Of a DNA stretch of 64,000 bases, positions 9,158 through 18,385 are shown in pieces. Numbering within the stretch: the first letter of the stretch is position 1; every line of letters starts with the position of its first letter. Under the pieces are notes generated by a model. It saw nothing but the letters and a program-made list of their open reading frames with translations, did no database searches and was not told the DNA's origin. The position numbers and the translations under genes are program-made. The DNA is from Rhizobiales bacterium 63-22 (GTDB taxonomy: Bacteria; Pseudomonadota; Alphaproteobacteria; Rhizobiales; Rhizobiaceae): NCBI GenBank assembly GCA_001898995.1, contig MKVZ01000020.1:108814-172813 (forward strand), read 5' to 3'.

Positions 9158-9274
9158 ATCGTCCTCTATATGCACCGGCCATGATCTTCCGCTTTATCTT
9201 CGCCCAATCGGACGGGAAACAACGGAAGAATTGCCGGGCCGTCCCGACACACACTTGATAGGGCGTACCGAGTC

Positions 9275-10219
9275 ATGCAGCAACACCCCATTATTCTCGA
9301 CGATGCCGCGATCCGGAAGCTTCTTGGAAAGCTCGATATAAGGGGCCTTCTGGAGCGGATGTTCAGATCGCTCGGAGAGGGAACGGCGACGCAGCCTCCG
9401 CAGACTCTCAGCCTCTTTCCCGCGAATGCGGGCGACTTCATCACCTATCTCGGCGTGCTGGCCGGCGAGAAGGTTTTCGGCGCCAAGCTCTCGCCTTATA
9501 TTCCGGCCGACGGTAAGGCGCTCGTCACGGCATGGACGGTTCTGATGTCCATGGAAACCGGCGAGCCGCTTTTGCTGTGCGATTCCAAGCGGCTAACCAC
9601 CGAGCGGACGGCGGCCACGACAGCCATAGCCGCCGATCTGCTGGCGCGGCCCGATTCCAGAACACTGGCGATCGTCGGTACCGGCGCTGTCGGACAGGCG
9701 CATTTGCGTTATGCCGAAAACATCCGGCAATGGCAGGAAGTGCGTCTTTATTCGCGTCATGCGCACGAGCGGTCGGAACTCCCCGACAGGCTTTCGACGG
9801 GCTGCCCGGTCCGGCTGGCGGCGGATGCCGATGCCGCCATCGCGGATGCTGATGTGGTGATGCTGTGCACCTCGTCGGGTACGCCGGTAATCGACACGAA
9901 ATTGCTGCGCAGGAATGCGCTGGTGACGTCGATCAGCACCAATGCCGCCAATGCCCATGAGATCGACCCGGCGGCGCTCGCCGGTTTCGACGTCTATTGC
10001 GACTACCGGGCGACGACACCGGCATCAGCCGGCGAGATGAAGCTTGCGGCCGCTGCCGGCAAATGGAGTCCCGACCGGCTGCGTGGCGACCTGCCCGAAC
10101 TGATGACCGGGCGCGCGGAGAAGCCGAGCGGGGAACGCCCGGCCTTCTTCCGCTCCATCGGCCTCGGCCTTGAAGATATCGCTGCCGCTGTGGCCGCCCT
10201 CGCCGCCGCGCGCGGCTGA
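9275..10219 (+). CDS. Ornithine cyclodeaminase / mu-crystallin family protein
   Basis: A 314-residue NAD(P)-dependent protein. The Rossmann motif GTGAVGQAHLRYAE lies near 132, and LTTERTAATTAIAADLLA near the cofactor domain is typical of the family. Members catalyse ornithine to proline, alanine dehydrogenation, or ketimine and opine-type reductions. The gene is divergent from the XRE-cupin gene and 20 nt upstream of an aminotransferase gene, so the pair is probably one operon. The substrate is not readable. Confidence 0.85.
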   Translation: MQQHPIILDDAAIRKLLGKLDIRGLLERMFRSLGEGTATQPPQTLSLFPANAGDFITYLGVLAGEKVFGAKLSPYIPADGKALVTAWTVLMSMETGEPLLLCDSKRLTTERTAATTAIAADLLARPDSRTLAIVGTGAVGQAHLRYAENIRQWQEVRLYSRHAHERSELPDRLSTGCPVRLAADADAAIADADVVMLCTSSGTPVIDTKLLRRNALVTSISTNAANAHEIDPAALAGFDVYCDYRATTPASAGEMKLAAAAGKWSPDRLRGDLPELMTGRAEKPSGERPAFFRSIGLGLEDIAAAVAALAAARG

Positions 10220-10239
10220 TAAGCAGAAAGGAAATATCC

Positions 10240-11433
10240 ATGAAAATCCGCGATTTCGGCGTCGAGATATGGATGAACGCATATGAAACCAGATGCGAAT
10301 TGAACCTCGCGGAAACCTGCGTCGAATCCCTCACCGTGGCCGAGCTTCTGGAAATGGCGGACAAGACGGATTCGATCCTGTCCGAACTGCTACCGCTGAA
10401 ACTGACTTATGGCGCAATCGAAGGCAGCGACCGTCTGCGCGATCTCGTCGCCGGCCTTTACGACAGACAGGCGCGCGAAAACGTTGTCATCACCCACGGA
10501 GCCATCGGCGCGAATGCGCTGGTGCATGAAACGCTGGTCGGGCCGGGCGACCGGGTGATTTCGGTGCTGCCGACCTATCAGCAGCATTATTCCATTCCCG
10601 AAAGTTATGGCGCCGATGTGCAGATTCTGAAGCTGCGGGAAGAAAACGGCTTCCTGCCCGATCTGGAAGAACTGAAGTCACTCGCCACGCCGGGCACCAA
10701 ACTCATCGCCATCAACAATCCGAACAATCCAACCGGGTCGCTGATGGACAGGGCGTTTCTGGAAAAGCTCGTCGGGATCGCGCGGGGCTGCGGCGCCTGG
10801 GTTCTCTGCGACGAGGTCTATCGCGGCACCGACCAGCAGGACGACGGCATGACCGCTTCCATTGCCGATCTCTATGAAAAGGGCATCAGCACCGGCAGCA
10901 TGTCGAAGACCTATTCGCTGGCGGGCCTGCGTCTGGGCTGGATCGTCGCGCCAAAGGAACTGGTCCATGCCGTTTCGATCCATCGCGATTACAACACGAT
11001 CAGCGTCGGCATGCTGGACGATCATTTCGCTTCCATCGCACTCGAAAACCGCGACAAGATCCTCAGGCGCAGCCATGAGATCACCCGCACCAATCTCGCC
11101 GTTCTCTCGGAATGGGTGGACAGCGAACCGTTGATCTCGTGGGTTAAGCCGCAATCCGGCACCACCGCGCTGCTCAAATACGATCTGCCGATGACGTCGG
11201 AGGAATTCTGCCTCAAGCTGTTGCAGAATACCGGGGTCATGCTCACCCCCGGCAGCGCCATGGATATGGAAGGCTATCTCCGGATCGGTTATGCCAACGG
11301 TACCGCGATCCTGAAGGAAGGGCTCGGGCGGATTTCGGGATTCCTCCGTGACCGGAAAGCCGCTGCGGGCGGTTCCCCGATGCAGCCGTGCGAAGCGGAT
11401 CAGGCCCGCGCGCGTTTTGCTTCCGGATCGTAG
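10240..11433 (+). CDS. Class I/II PLP-dependent aminotransferase
   Basis: A 397-residue fold-type I aminotransferase. The Schiff-base lysine lies in SMSKTYSLAGLRLGW at about 223; NNPNNPTGS and YLRIGYANG are the other classical motifs. The N-terminus MKIRDFGVEIW is typical of this subfamily. AAGGAAA precedes the ATG. It shares subfamily features with the gene at 5053, suggesting an old duplication with divergence. The last 34 nt overlap the convergent flavoenzyme gene. It probably works on the same compound as the upstream cyclodeaminase homologue. Confidence 0.87.
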   Translation: MKIRDFGVEIWMNAYETRCELNLAETCVESLTVAELLEMADKTDSILSELLPLKLTYGAIEGSDRLRDLVAGLYDRQARENVVITHGAIGANALVHETLVGPGDRVISVLPTYQQHYSIPESYGADVQILKLREENGFLPDLEELKSLATPGTKLIAINNPNNPTGSLMDRAFLEKLVGIARGCGAWVLCDEVYRGTDQQDDGMTASIADLYEKGISTGSMSKTYSLAGLRLGWIVAPKELVHAVSIHRDYNTISVGMLDDHFASIALENRDKILRRSHEITRTNLAVLSEWVDSEPLISWVKPQSGTTALLKYDLPMTSEEFCLKLLQNTGVMLTPGSAMDMEGYLRIGYANGTAILKEGLGRISGFLRDRKAAAGGSPMQPCEADQARARFASGS

Positions 11434-13841
11434 GGCGATTCCGCGATCACGCGCGCCCTGCGCATTTCTCCCAGAACCGGAATTTCGAATTCCGTGCCGG
11501 GCGTGCCGAGTTCGACCGGCAGCAGCGCCAGCGCGATATCATGCCCGAACGTGTAGGAATAGCCGCCGGAAGTGACGCGTCCCACCAACTTGCCGTTGTG
11601 ATAAATGCCTTCACAGGTCAGCGTGCTGGCGCCGTCCGTCTCCACGGCGAGCGTCACGGAACGGCGGCGGATGCCGCGCTCCTTCTCTTCGATCAGCGCC
11701 TTTTTGCCGATGAAATCGCCCTTGTCGAGACGGATGAAGCGGTCGAGACCGCTTTCCCATGCGCTCAGTTCCGGGTTCATGTCGCGGTACATCGCGCGGT
11801 AGGACTTGTCGAGCCGCAGCGACTCCAGCGCGTGCAGGCCGACGAGACGCAGCCCGTGCTCCCTGCCCGACGCAAGCAGCGCCTCCAAGAGATGCCGCTG
11901 ATAGGCCAGCGGATGATAGAGTTCCCAGCCCAGTTCACCTTCGTAATTGACGCGCAGCAGGCGCACGTCGCTGGCAAGCCCGACCGTGCCCGTCCTCACG
12001 CCGAACCACGGGAAGGCTTCGTTGGAGAGGTCGATTTCGGTCAGCGGCTGCAACACCTCGCGCGCCTTCGGCCCGACGATCGTGAAAGCGCCGCGCTCGT
12101 TGGTGACGTTGCGCAGGGTCACGCTGCCATCCTTCGGCAGGAGCTTCGACAGGTCGTCGAAGTTCCAGCATTCGGCGCGCGGCGTGGAGATCATGTAGAA
12201 GCTGCCGTCCTCCATGCGCGCGACCACATATTCCGCCTGCACGCCGCCCCTGTCGGTCAGGTGATGGGCGAGATTGACGCGGCCGGTCTTGGGCAGGCGG
12301 TTGGCGAGAATGCCGTCCAGCCACGCCTCCGCGCCGGGACCGGCGACCTCGAACTTGGTCATCGGCGTCATCTCGACAAGGCCGACCGCATTGCGCACGG
12401 CCTCGACTTCCTCGCCGACATACTTGCCCTTCTCCGTCCAGCGCCAGCTATACTGATCCTTCGCCTCGACGCCCTCCGGCGCGAACCAGTTCGGCATTTC
12501 CCAGCCGTTCAGGCAACCCCAGACCGCGCCCAGTTCCGTCAGGCGGTCATAGGAAGGGGCGGTCTTCTGCGGGCGGGCGGCGGGCATGTCCTGCCCCGGA
12601 TAATGCTGTTCGGCATGCGTGCCCCACGATTCGCGCACCTTTTCGCGGGTCCAGTTCTTGTTGGCGTAATCGCCGAAACGGCGTGGGTCCAGTTCGGTCA
12701 TGTCGATGCTGTTGCCGCCCTCGACGATGCGCTCGGAAAGGTAATAGCCGATGGCACCGCCCCACAGGATGCCGCCCGGAACGCCTTCGGCGAGCCAGAC
12801 ATTGTCCAGCCCCGATGCCGGACCGACCAGCGGCAGTTCGTCCGCCGTCATCTGGAACGGCCCGCGCACATTGGCCTTGATGCCCGCGCGGCCCAGCGCC
12901 GGAACGAATTCGATGGCCCGCTCCCAGTTCCACGAAACGGCGTCGAAATCCTCTTCCAGAAGGTCGGCGCCGAACCATTCCGGCACGCCGTTTTCGGCGA
13001 AGAGCTTCAGATTCTCGGTCCTCTCATAGGGGCCGAACATCAGCCCGTCGCCCTCCTCGCGCAGATAGCCCTCGAATCCTTCGTCGCGCAGGATCGGCAT
13101 TTCCGGCAGGCCCTGACGCTTGCGCTCGATCACTTCGGGCACCGCGTCGGTGATCCAGTACTGGTGAATAATCGGAATCGCCGGAATATCCAGCCCCAGC
13201 ATCGCGCCGGTCTGGCGGGCATAGTTGCCGGTCGCCGAAACGACGTGCTCGCAGACGATGTCGCCCTGACTGGTTTTGACCTTCCATTCGCCGTTCGGCA
13301 GCCGCTCGAAACCGCGCACCTCGGTGTTGAGATGGATTTTCGCGCCCCTGTCGCGCGCGCCCTTGGCGAGCGCCATGGTGACGTCGGCCGGCGCGATATG
13401 GCCGTCGTCGGGATGATAGAGCGCGCCGAGCATATCGGGATTGTTTTCCAGCAGCGGCCACAATTCGCGCGCCCGCGCCGGGGAAACCAGTTCGGCGCGG
13501 AAGCCCTGCACCTCGGCGACGCTCATATAGCTCTTGTATTCGTCGAGGCGGTCGCGCGTGTTGGCGATGCGCAACTGCCCGCATTTGTGCCAGCCCACAT
13601 GCTGGCCGGTCTCGGCCTCCAGCCCTTCATAAATGTCGATGGACTTGTTGATCATGCGGCCGATATTGATGCTGCGCGCATAGGACGGAATGAGGCCGGC
13701 GGCATGCCATGTGGAGCCCGCCGTCAGTTGCGTGCGCTCCAGCAGCACCACGTCCGACCAGCCCCTTTTCGCCAGGCCGTAGAGAATGGCGGCGCCGACG
13801 CACCCTCCGCCGATGACCACGACGCGCGCATGAGTTTGCAT
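11400..13841 (-). CDS. Dimethylglycine/sarcosine dehydrogenase-like flavoprotein with GcvT domain
   Basis: An 813-residue two-part enzyme. Residues 1-400 form a DAO-type FAD oxidase: VVVIGGGCVGAAI near 8, and GSTWHAAGLIPSY, whose His at about 46 is the position that covalently binds FAD in dimethylglycine dehydrogenase. Residues about 440-800 form a GcvT/aminomethyltransferase domain (GLVEMTPMTKFEVAGP, then GWELYHP), which passes the one-carbon unit to tetrahydrofolate in the family. GGGAG precedes ATG 13841. The gene is divergent from a LysR regulator with a shared palindrome. It probably demethylates an N-methylated amino acid; the exact substrate is unknown. Confidence 0.88.
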   Translation of the reverse strand: MQTHARVVVIGGGCVGAAILYGLAKRGWSDVVLLERTQLTAGSTWHAAGLIPSYARSINIGRMINKSIDIYEGLEAETGQHVGWHKCGQLRIANTRDRLDEYKSYMSVAEVQGFRAELVSPARARELWPLLENNPDMLGALYHPDDGHIAPADVTMALAKGARDRGAKIHLNTEVRGFERLPNGEWKVKTSQGDIVCEHVVSATGNYARQTGAMLGLDIPAIPIIHQYWITDAVPEVIERKRQGLPEMPILRDEGFEGYLREEGDGLMFGPYERTENLKLFAENGVPEWFGADLLEEDFDAVSWNWERAIEFVPALGRAGIKANVRGPFQMTADELPLVGPASGLDNVWLAEGVPGGILWGGAIGYYLSERIVEGGNSIDMTELDPRRFGDYANKNWTREKVRESWGTHAEQHYPGQDMPAARPQKTAPSYDRLTELGAVWGCLNGWEMPNWFAPEGVEAKDQYSWRWTEKGKYVGEEVEAVRNAVGLVEMTPMTKFEVAGPGAEAWLDGILANRLPKTGRVNLAHHLTDRGGVQAEYVVARMEDGSFYMISTPRAECWNFDDLSKLLPKDGSVTLRNVTNERGAFTIVGPKAREVLQPLTEIDLSNEAFPWFGVRTGTVGLASDVRLLRVNYEGELGWELYHPLAYQRHLLEALLASGREHGLRLVGLHALESLRLDKSYRAMYRDMNPELSAWESGLDRFIRLDKGDFIGKKALIEEKERGIRRRSVTLAVETDGASTLTCEGIYHNGKLVGRVTSGGYSYTFGHDIALALLPVELGTPGTEFEIPVLGEMRRARVIAESPYDPEAKRARA

Positions 13842-13916
13842 TGCAGGCTCCCTTACCACGATTTCCTGTCCGCTCACCGAGCACATTACAGAGGGTTTCC
13901 GCGCCTGTGAGCTTGA

Positions 13917-13951
13917 TAAAAAATCCGCGATCGCATAACTTCAGATTATGC
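13917..13951. promoter_or_regulatory. Candidate LysR operator between the flavoenzyme and its regulator
   Basis: The 19-bp sequence GCATAACTTCAGATTATGC (13933-13951) has perfect 6-bp arms and fits the T-N11-A form of LysR sites. It overlaps the LysR start codon. Read on the minus strand it is followed by GCGGATTTTTTA, which could be the edge of a -35 region for the flavoenzyme. A closely similar block occurs at 20036-20072, in front of the second amino-acid importer operon. Confidence 0.65.
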
Positions 13952-14871
13952 ACAGGCTCCGCTCCTTCGTTCCTTCCGCCAATTATCTTTTCGTGTTCGA
14001 GGCCGCTGCGCGGCGCCTCAGTTTCACCGCCGCCGCGGAGGAACTGAACGTCAGCCAGCCCGCCGTAAGCAAGACGATCAAGCTGTTGGAAGAGGCGACC
14101 GGGCTGAAACTGTTCCAGCGCGAGCGCAGCCGCCTCGAACTGACGGCGGAGGGGCAGCGGCTCTATCGCGAAACGCAGGAAACCTTCGACCATCTGCACA
14201 TGGTCATTTCATCGCTGCGCAAGAAACATTCGCGCGACATCATCCGCGTGTCGTTCTCGTCATCCTTCGTGCAGTTGTGGCTGCTGCCGCGCCTGAGAGG
14301 CTTCAAGGAAAAATATCCCGACGTGGCGCTGCGCATCGAGGAAAGCAGCCGCGACGATCAGGACCTGATCGAGGAGGATATCGACGTCTCGGCGCGTCTG
14401 GGCCAGGGAAAATGGCCGGGCGTTCACGCCTGGCCCTTCGTCACGGAAGAGGTCCTGACGGTTTGCAGCCCGTCCTATATGGCCGAACGCGGGGCCATCA
14501 GGACAGCGCAGGACCTGCTGCATCATACGCTCCTGCATTTCGAGGAACGCCATCGCACCCGTCTGGGCTGGCGCGAATGGCTGGAGCGCAGCGGCGTGCA
14601 GAATCCGCGGATCGAGCAGGATTTCGTCTTCACGGACGCGCTCGGCTCCATCGAGGCCGCCGTGCTGGGACAGGGCGTGGCGCTCGGCTGGAAGCATCTC
14701 GTCCACGATCACATGGCGGCGGGACGGCTCGTTCCGGCGCTCGATCTCGTGCACCGTTCCGGCGATGTCATATATCTGGTGATGCCCGCGCAGCGGCGTC
14801 CGAAACCCGGTGCCGAACTGTTCCGCGACTGGCTGCTCGATCAGGATGCCGATGCGGAACTGATCCTGTAA
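13948..14871 (+). CDS. LysR-family transcriptional regulator (GcvA-like)
   Basis: A 307-residue LysR protein. The helix-turn-helix is at about 12-70 (RRLSFTAAAEELNVSQPAVSK), followed by an effector domain with RVSFSSSFVQLWLLPRL at the start, typical of the GcvA subgroup. The family N-terminus supports ATG 13948, yet no ribosome site precedes it and the operator palindrome overlaps the ATG, so translation may be leaderless and autoregulated. It is divergent from the flavoenzyme gene and probably also controls the importer operon that starts near 19838. Confidence 0.9.
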   Translation: MHRLRSFVPSANYLFVFEAAARRLSFTAAAEELNVSQPAVSKTIKLLEEATGLKLFQRERSRLELTAEGQRLYRETQETFDHLHMVISSLRKKHSRDIIRVSFSSSFVQLWLLPRLRGFKEKYPDVALRIEESSRDDQDLIEEDIDVSARLGQGKWPGVHAWPFVTEEVLTVCSPSYMAERGAIRTAQDLLHHTLLHFEERHRTRLGWREWLERSGVQNPRIEQDFVFTDALGSIEAAVLGQGVALGWKHLVHDHMAAGRLVPALDLVHRSGDVIYLVMPAQRRPKPGAELFRDWLLDQDADAELIL

Positions 14872-14894
14872 GCCCCGCGCCCGGCAGCGCTTCG

Positions 14895-16025
14895 TCAGGA
14901 ATTGCCGGAGGGCTTCCCGAAAGTGTAATCGGCGACTTTCGGCACGAATTGCGCGGGCGCATAGCCTGCCGGCTTGTCGCCCACCGCCACGCCCGCATTG
15001 AGGATGCCCGCCTGATAGTCGGGGTCGAAAAGCGAATAGGGATAAGCCGGCGCAAGCGCACTCGCCGCGTCCAGCCGGGCGCGCAATTCTTCGGGAATTG
15101 CGAATTCAAGCGCGCCGAGATTGTCTTCGAGCTGCGCGGGCCTGTTCACGCCGATGATCGCCGCGCCGATGCCCGGCTGGGTCGCGACCCAGTTCAGCGC
15201 CACCTGCGCCATCGACCGCTGCATGGCCTCCGCGACCTCCGCCAGTTCCGCCACGATGCGGGCATTGCGTTCGGTGAAGAAACCGAGGCCCCCGGCCTTG
15301 TCGCCGGCAAGCCGCCCCTCGCCGCCGGTCCGGTACTTGCCGGACAACAGCCCCATGCCGAGCGGGCTCCATGCGGTGATGCCGAGGCCGAGAGTGCGGC
15401 CCATCGGCACGAATTCCCGCTCTATGCCGCGCTCGACCAGCGAATACGGCAATTGCAGGCTGATCGGCTGCGACAGGCCGTGCGCTTCGGCCCATGTCTG
15501 CGCCCGCGCCGCATACCATGCGGGCACGTCGGATAGGCCGCAATAGCGGATCTTGCCGGCGCGGACCAGGTCGTCGAAGCCGCGCATGACTTCCTCCACG
15601 GGCGTCATGCCGTCCCATGTATGCACCATATAAAGGTCGATATAATCGGTCTTCAGCCGTTGCAGCGATTGCTCGACGGCGCGCATCATGGCCTTGCGGC
15701 CGTTGCCGCCCGCATTGGGGTTGCCCGGTTCCACGCTGTTGGAATATTTGGTCGCGATCACGACCCGGTCGCGCGCGGAAGCCTCGGCGACGAACTGCCC
15801 GACCAGCGTCTCGCTCAGGCCCGCGCCATAGGAATCCGCCGTGTCAATGAAATTGCCGCCGGCCTCCAGATAACGGCGGAAAATGGCGCGCGCATTTTCC
15901 TCGTCGGTTCCCCACGACCCGCCTATGCCCCGGATGTCGGCATTGCCGAAGGTCATCGCGCCCAGCGCCAGACGGCTGACACGCAGGCCGGAACGGCCGA
16001 GAAGAAAATACTGGTCGAGCGCCAT
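14895..16025 (-). CDS. Aldo/keto reductase
   Basis: A 376-residue TIM-barrel oxidoreductase. The catalytic set appears as FIDTADSYGAGLSE (Asp and Tyr near 60-66), VIATKYS (Lys near 90) and YMVHTWD (His near 135). NADPH contacts are seen in GAAIIGVNRPAQL near the end. It is longer at the C-terminus than many family members because of a tail after residue 315. GGGAGG precedes the ATG. It is the last gene of the leftward operon starting at 19838, 24 nt after the racemase-family gene. The substrate is unknown. Confidence 0.87.
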   Translation of the reverse strand: MALDQYFLLGRSGLRVSRLALGAMTFGNADIRGIGGSWGTDEENARAIFRRYLEAGGNFIDTADSYGAGLSETLVGQFVAEASARDRVVIATKYSNSVEPGNPNAGGNGRKAMMRAVEQSLQRLKTDYIDLYMVHTWDGMTPVEEVMRGFDDLVRAGKIRYCGLSDVPAWYAARAQTWAEAHGLSQPISLQLPYSLVERGIEREFVPMGRTLGLGITAWSPLGMGLLSGKYRTGGEGRLAGDKAGGLGFFTERNARIVAELAEVAEAMQRSMAQVALNWVATQPGIGAAIIGVNRPAQLEDNLGALEFAIPEELRARLDAASALAPAYPYSLFDPDYQAGILNAGVAVGDKPAGYAPAQFVPKVADYTFGKPSGNS

Positions 16026-16049
16026 GGGGAGCCTCCCGCGTCCCGCAGA

Positions 16050-16784
16050 TCACATGAAGCCGTGATAGGGACGGCAGGCCACGGTCTGCTGGACATAATT
16101 GATCATGGTGATGAAATCGAAGACCGGCCGGCCTGTCACGGCATGCACCGCATGGGCATAGGGCGGTAGGTCGCTGCATTCGAGCAGGATGGAGCGTATC
16201 TCCGGGTGATCACGCACCAGCCGGCGGGCGACCTCGCTCACCTCCCGTTCGATAGCCGCCGAATCGAGCGTGCCTTTCTCCTCAAGGATCGCCTCGCGAA
16301 ACTCGGTCTGGTCTTCCATGCCCGCCAGCACGACGGGGATGGTGTCGGCAATGCCGCTGGCCGCGAAATGGCGCGGCGTCAGGCGACCGGCATTGGCGGT
16401 GATGACCCCGACCGCGCCGCCCGCAATGGCGTGCATGAACGGTATTTGCATCAGGCTCGACAGGAACACCGGAATCCCGACGGCTTCCGCCACTTCCTTC
16501 TGGAAATAGGCCATGAAGCCGCAGGCGCCGGTGATGGCCTTCACGCCGCGCGCCTGAAGATCGAGCGCGGCTTCGACGAAGGCCTCGCGCAGCGCCGGAT
16601 CGCGCCGGTTCAGCAGCCGGTCGATGGAAGCGCCGCGCACTTCCTGATAGCGCACCGGGAATGTGTAGGTTGACGCATTGCCGACATTTCCGGGCACGCA
16701 AGGATAGGCGGCATCCAGAATAAGGATGCCGATCTGCTCGCCATACCACGACTGGCTGGTCCGGCTGACCGTATAGACAGTCAT
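16050..16784 (-). CDS. Aspartate/glutamate (hydantoin) racemase family protein
   Basis: A 244-residue member of the Asp/Glu/hydantoin racemase fold. Both cysteines of the two-base active site are visible: ITGACGFMAYF with Cys near 88, and LLECSDLPPYA with Cys near 203. GGAG precedes the ATG. Racemases, maleate isomerases and decarboxylases share this fold. Its place between an amino-acid binding protein and a reductase suggests handling of a D-amino acid or dicarboxylate. The exact reaction is inferred only. Confidence 0.8.
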   Translation of the reverse strand: MTVYTVSRTSQSWYGEQIGILILDAAYPCVPGNVGNASTYTFPVRYQEVRGASIDRLLNRRDPALREAFVEAALDLQARGVKAITGACGFMAYFQKEVAEAVGIPVFLSSLMQIPFMHAIAGGAVGVITANAGRLTPRHFAASGIADTIPVVLAGMEDQTEFREAILEEKGTLDSAAIEREVSEVARRLVRDHPEIRSILLECSDLPPYAHAVHAVTGRPVFDFITMINYVQQTVACRPYHGFM

Positions 16785-16860
16785 CGCTGCAGTCTCCGAT
16801 GTGATTTATGCGGCCGAAGAGGATGCGGCGGCCGCGCCGCCGCATCCGGCTATCGTGACG

Positions 16861-17694
16861 CTACTGGACGAGCCGCGGCGCGCCGGTATCGGCGGCGCTG
16901 GCGGAAAGGCCGTAGGACTTCATGATTTTGGCGATCGTGCCGTCCTTGTGCATTGCCTGGATATCGGCGTCGAGCGCCGCGCCGAACGCCGTCGCGCTCT
17001 TGGCGTAGGGGAATGCCGCCTGTGCCGCTTCCTTGGTCGCCCTTATGCGCGGATCGGGCTGGGCGACCTCCACCTTGATGCCCTTCATCTGACCTTTCTT
17101 GACGGCATAGGCACCCGCCGAATAACCGTCGATGCCCACGTCGATGCGGCCCGCAACGAGATCCTGATGCAGATTCACGGAATTCGGGTAAAGGCGCAGC
17201 TTGCTGCCCAGAAGCTTCTGGGCGTCCGATACCCAGAGATAGCCCTGCACGGTGCCGACATTCTTGCCGATCAGGTCGGACACCTTGTTGATGCCGGTCT
17301 TGGAATAAAGCCCCATCTGGTCCTTGTAGAGCGGATAGGACAGATTCATGGCCTTCGCCCGTTCCGCGGTGCGGTACCAGTCGCCGGTGGTGATGTCGGC
17401 CTGCCCGGAAAGGACATACTGGATAGCCGCCGCCGGATCGACGGCGACCGGCTTCACGGTCAGGCATTCGCGCTTGGCGAATTCGGTGGCGATGTCGCCG
17501 TCGATGCCGGTCATCTTGCCGCTCTCGCTCATGAAGGAATTGGGAACGAGGGTGGTGACGGCCACGGTCAGCGTGCCCGGCGTGATCGTCTTGAACTGGT
17601 GCAGGGGTTTGCAGTCCTGCGCGAAGGCCGCCGAACCCAGGCCGAGCAGCAGCGCGGCGCCGACGATGCCCTTGCATATGATCCCATTTTTCAT
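16861..17694 (-). CDS. Amino-acid ABC transporter, periplasmic binding protein
   Basis: A 277-residue family-3 solute-binding protein. The signal peptide of about 25 residues ends at AAFAQD. The mature protein has LTVAVTTLVPNSFM and an IDGDIATEFA segment in place of the usual GFDVDLA. GGGAG lies 7 nt before ATG 17694. It is encoded with two permeases and an ATPase of the polar amino-acid class. Substrate unknown, although the linked demethylating flavoenzyme makes an N-methylated amino acid or betaine a reasonable candidate. Confidence 0.87.
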   Translation of the reverse strand: MKNGIICKGIVGAALLLGLGSAAFAQDCKPLHQFKTITPGTLTVAVTTLVPNSFMSESGKMTGIDGDIATEFAKRECLTVKPVAVDPAAAIQYVLSGQADITTGDWYRTAERAKAMNLSYPLYKDQMGLYSKTGINKVSDLIGKNVGTVQGYLWVSDAQKLLGSKLRLYPNSVNLHQDLVAGRIDVGIDGYSAGAYAVKKGQMKGIKVEVAQPDPRIRATKEAAQAAFPYAKSATAFGAALDADIQAMHKDGTIAKIMKSYGLSASAADTGAPRLVQ

Positions 17695-17722
17695 TGTGTA
17701 ACTCCCTTTGGTTGTTGTCGGT

Positions 17723-18385
17723 TTATCGGGTGGTATAAGCGGACGAGCGGTTCTCGACATAGGAGACGATCCATGTCGCCGGTATGCAGATGACCGCGTA
17801 GAGCAGGCCCGCCATAAGCAGGGCAGGCATATAGCGGAACGTGTTGGAGCCGATCATGTAGGCGTTGCTGACCAGTTCCGGCAGCGCGATGGTGAAGCAG
17901 AGCGACGTGCCCTGAAAGATCAGGATCGCGAAGCCGAGCAGCGCCGGCAGCGCCACCCGCAGCGCCTGCGGCAAAAGCACGAAACGCAGTTCGTCCAGCG
18001 CGTTGAAGCCCAGCGCCTCCGCCGCTTCCCGCTGGCCATGGTGGATGGATTGCAGGCTGGCGCGGATGATCTCGCTCGTATAGGCGCCGGTGTTCCAGGC
18101 CAGCGCCACCACGGCGGCCGAAAACGACGTCATCGTCAGCCCTGTCGCCGGCAGGCCGAAATACATGAACTGCAACAGGACCAGAGCCGGAGCGCCGCGC
18201 CCGACCTCGACCAGAAACAGGCTGACATAGCGGGAAAAACGCGATTTCGTGCCGACGCCGAGCGCGAACAGCAGGCCGAGCGGTATGCCGATGACGAGGC
18301 TGAACGCGGCGACTTCGACGCTCACCTTCAGCCCGCCGAGCAGCGCCGGCATCCATTCGTTGAATTCTTCGAGGGTCGGAAACAT
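17723..18385 (-). CDS. Amino-acid ABC transporter, permease
   Basis: A 220-residue inner-membrane permease of the HisM/GlnP type. The family segment VGRGAPALVLLQ and the ATPase-contact loop REAAEALGFNALDELRFV are visible. Its ATG overlaps the stop of the preceding permease by one base (TGATG), fixing the start. It lies 28 nt before the binding-protein gene. Confidence 0.9.
   Translation of the reverse strand: MFPTLEEFNEWMPALLGGLKVSVEVAAFSLVIGIPLGLLFALGVGTKSRFSRYVSLFLVEVGRGAPALVLLQFMYFGLPATGLTMTSFSAAVVALAWNTGAYTSEIIRASLQSIHHGQREAAEALGFNALDELRFVLLPQALRVALPALLGFAILIFQGTSLCFTIALPELVSNAYMIGSNTFRYMPALLMAGLLYAVICIPATWIVSYVENRSSAYTTR

Noticed and set aside
11388..13910. An 840-codon plus-strand open frame opposite the flavoenzyme gene
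   Set aside because: It is a GC-rich mirror frame; the minus strand encodes a complete FAD-GcvT enzyme with all motifs.
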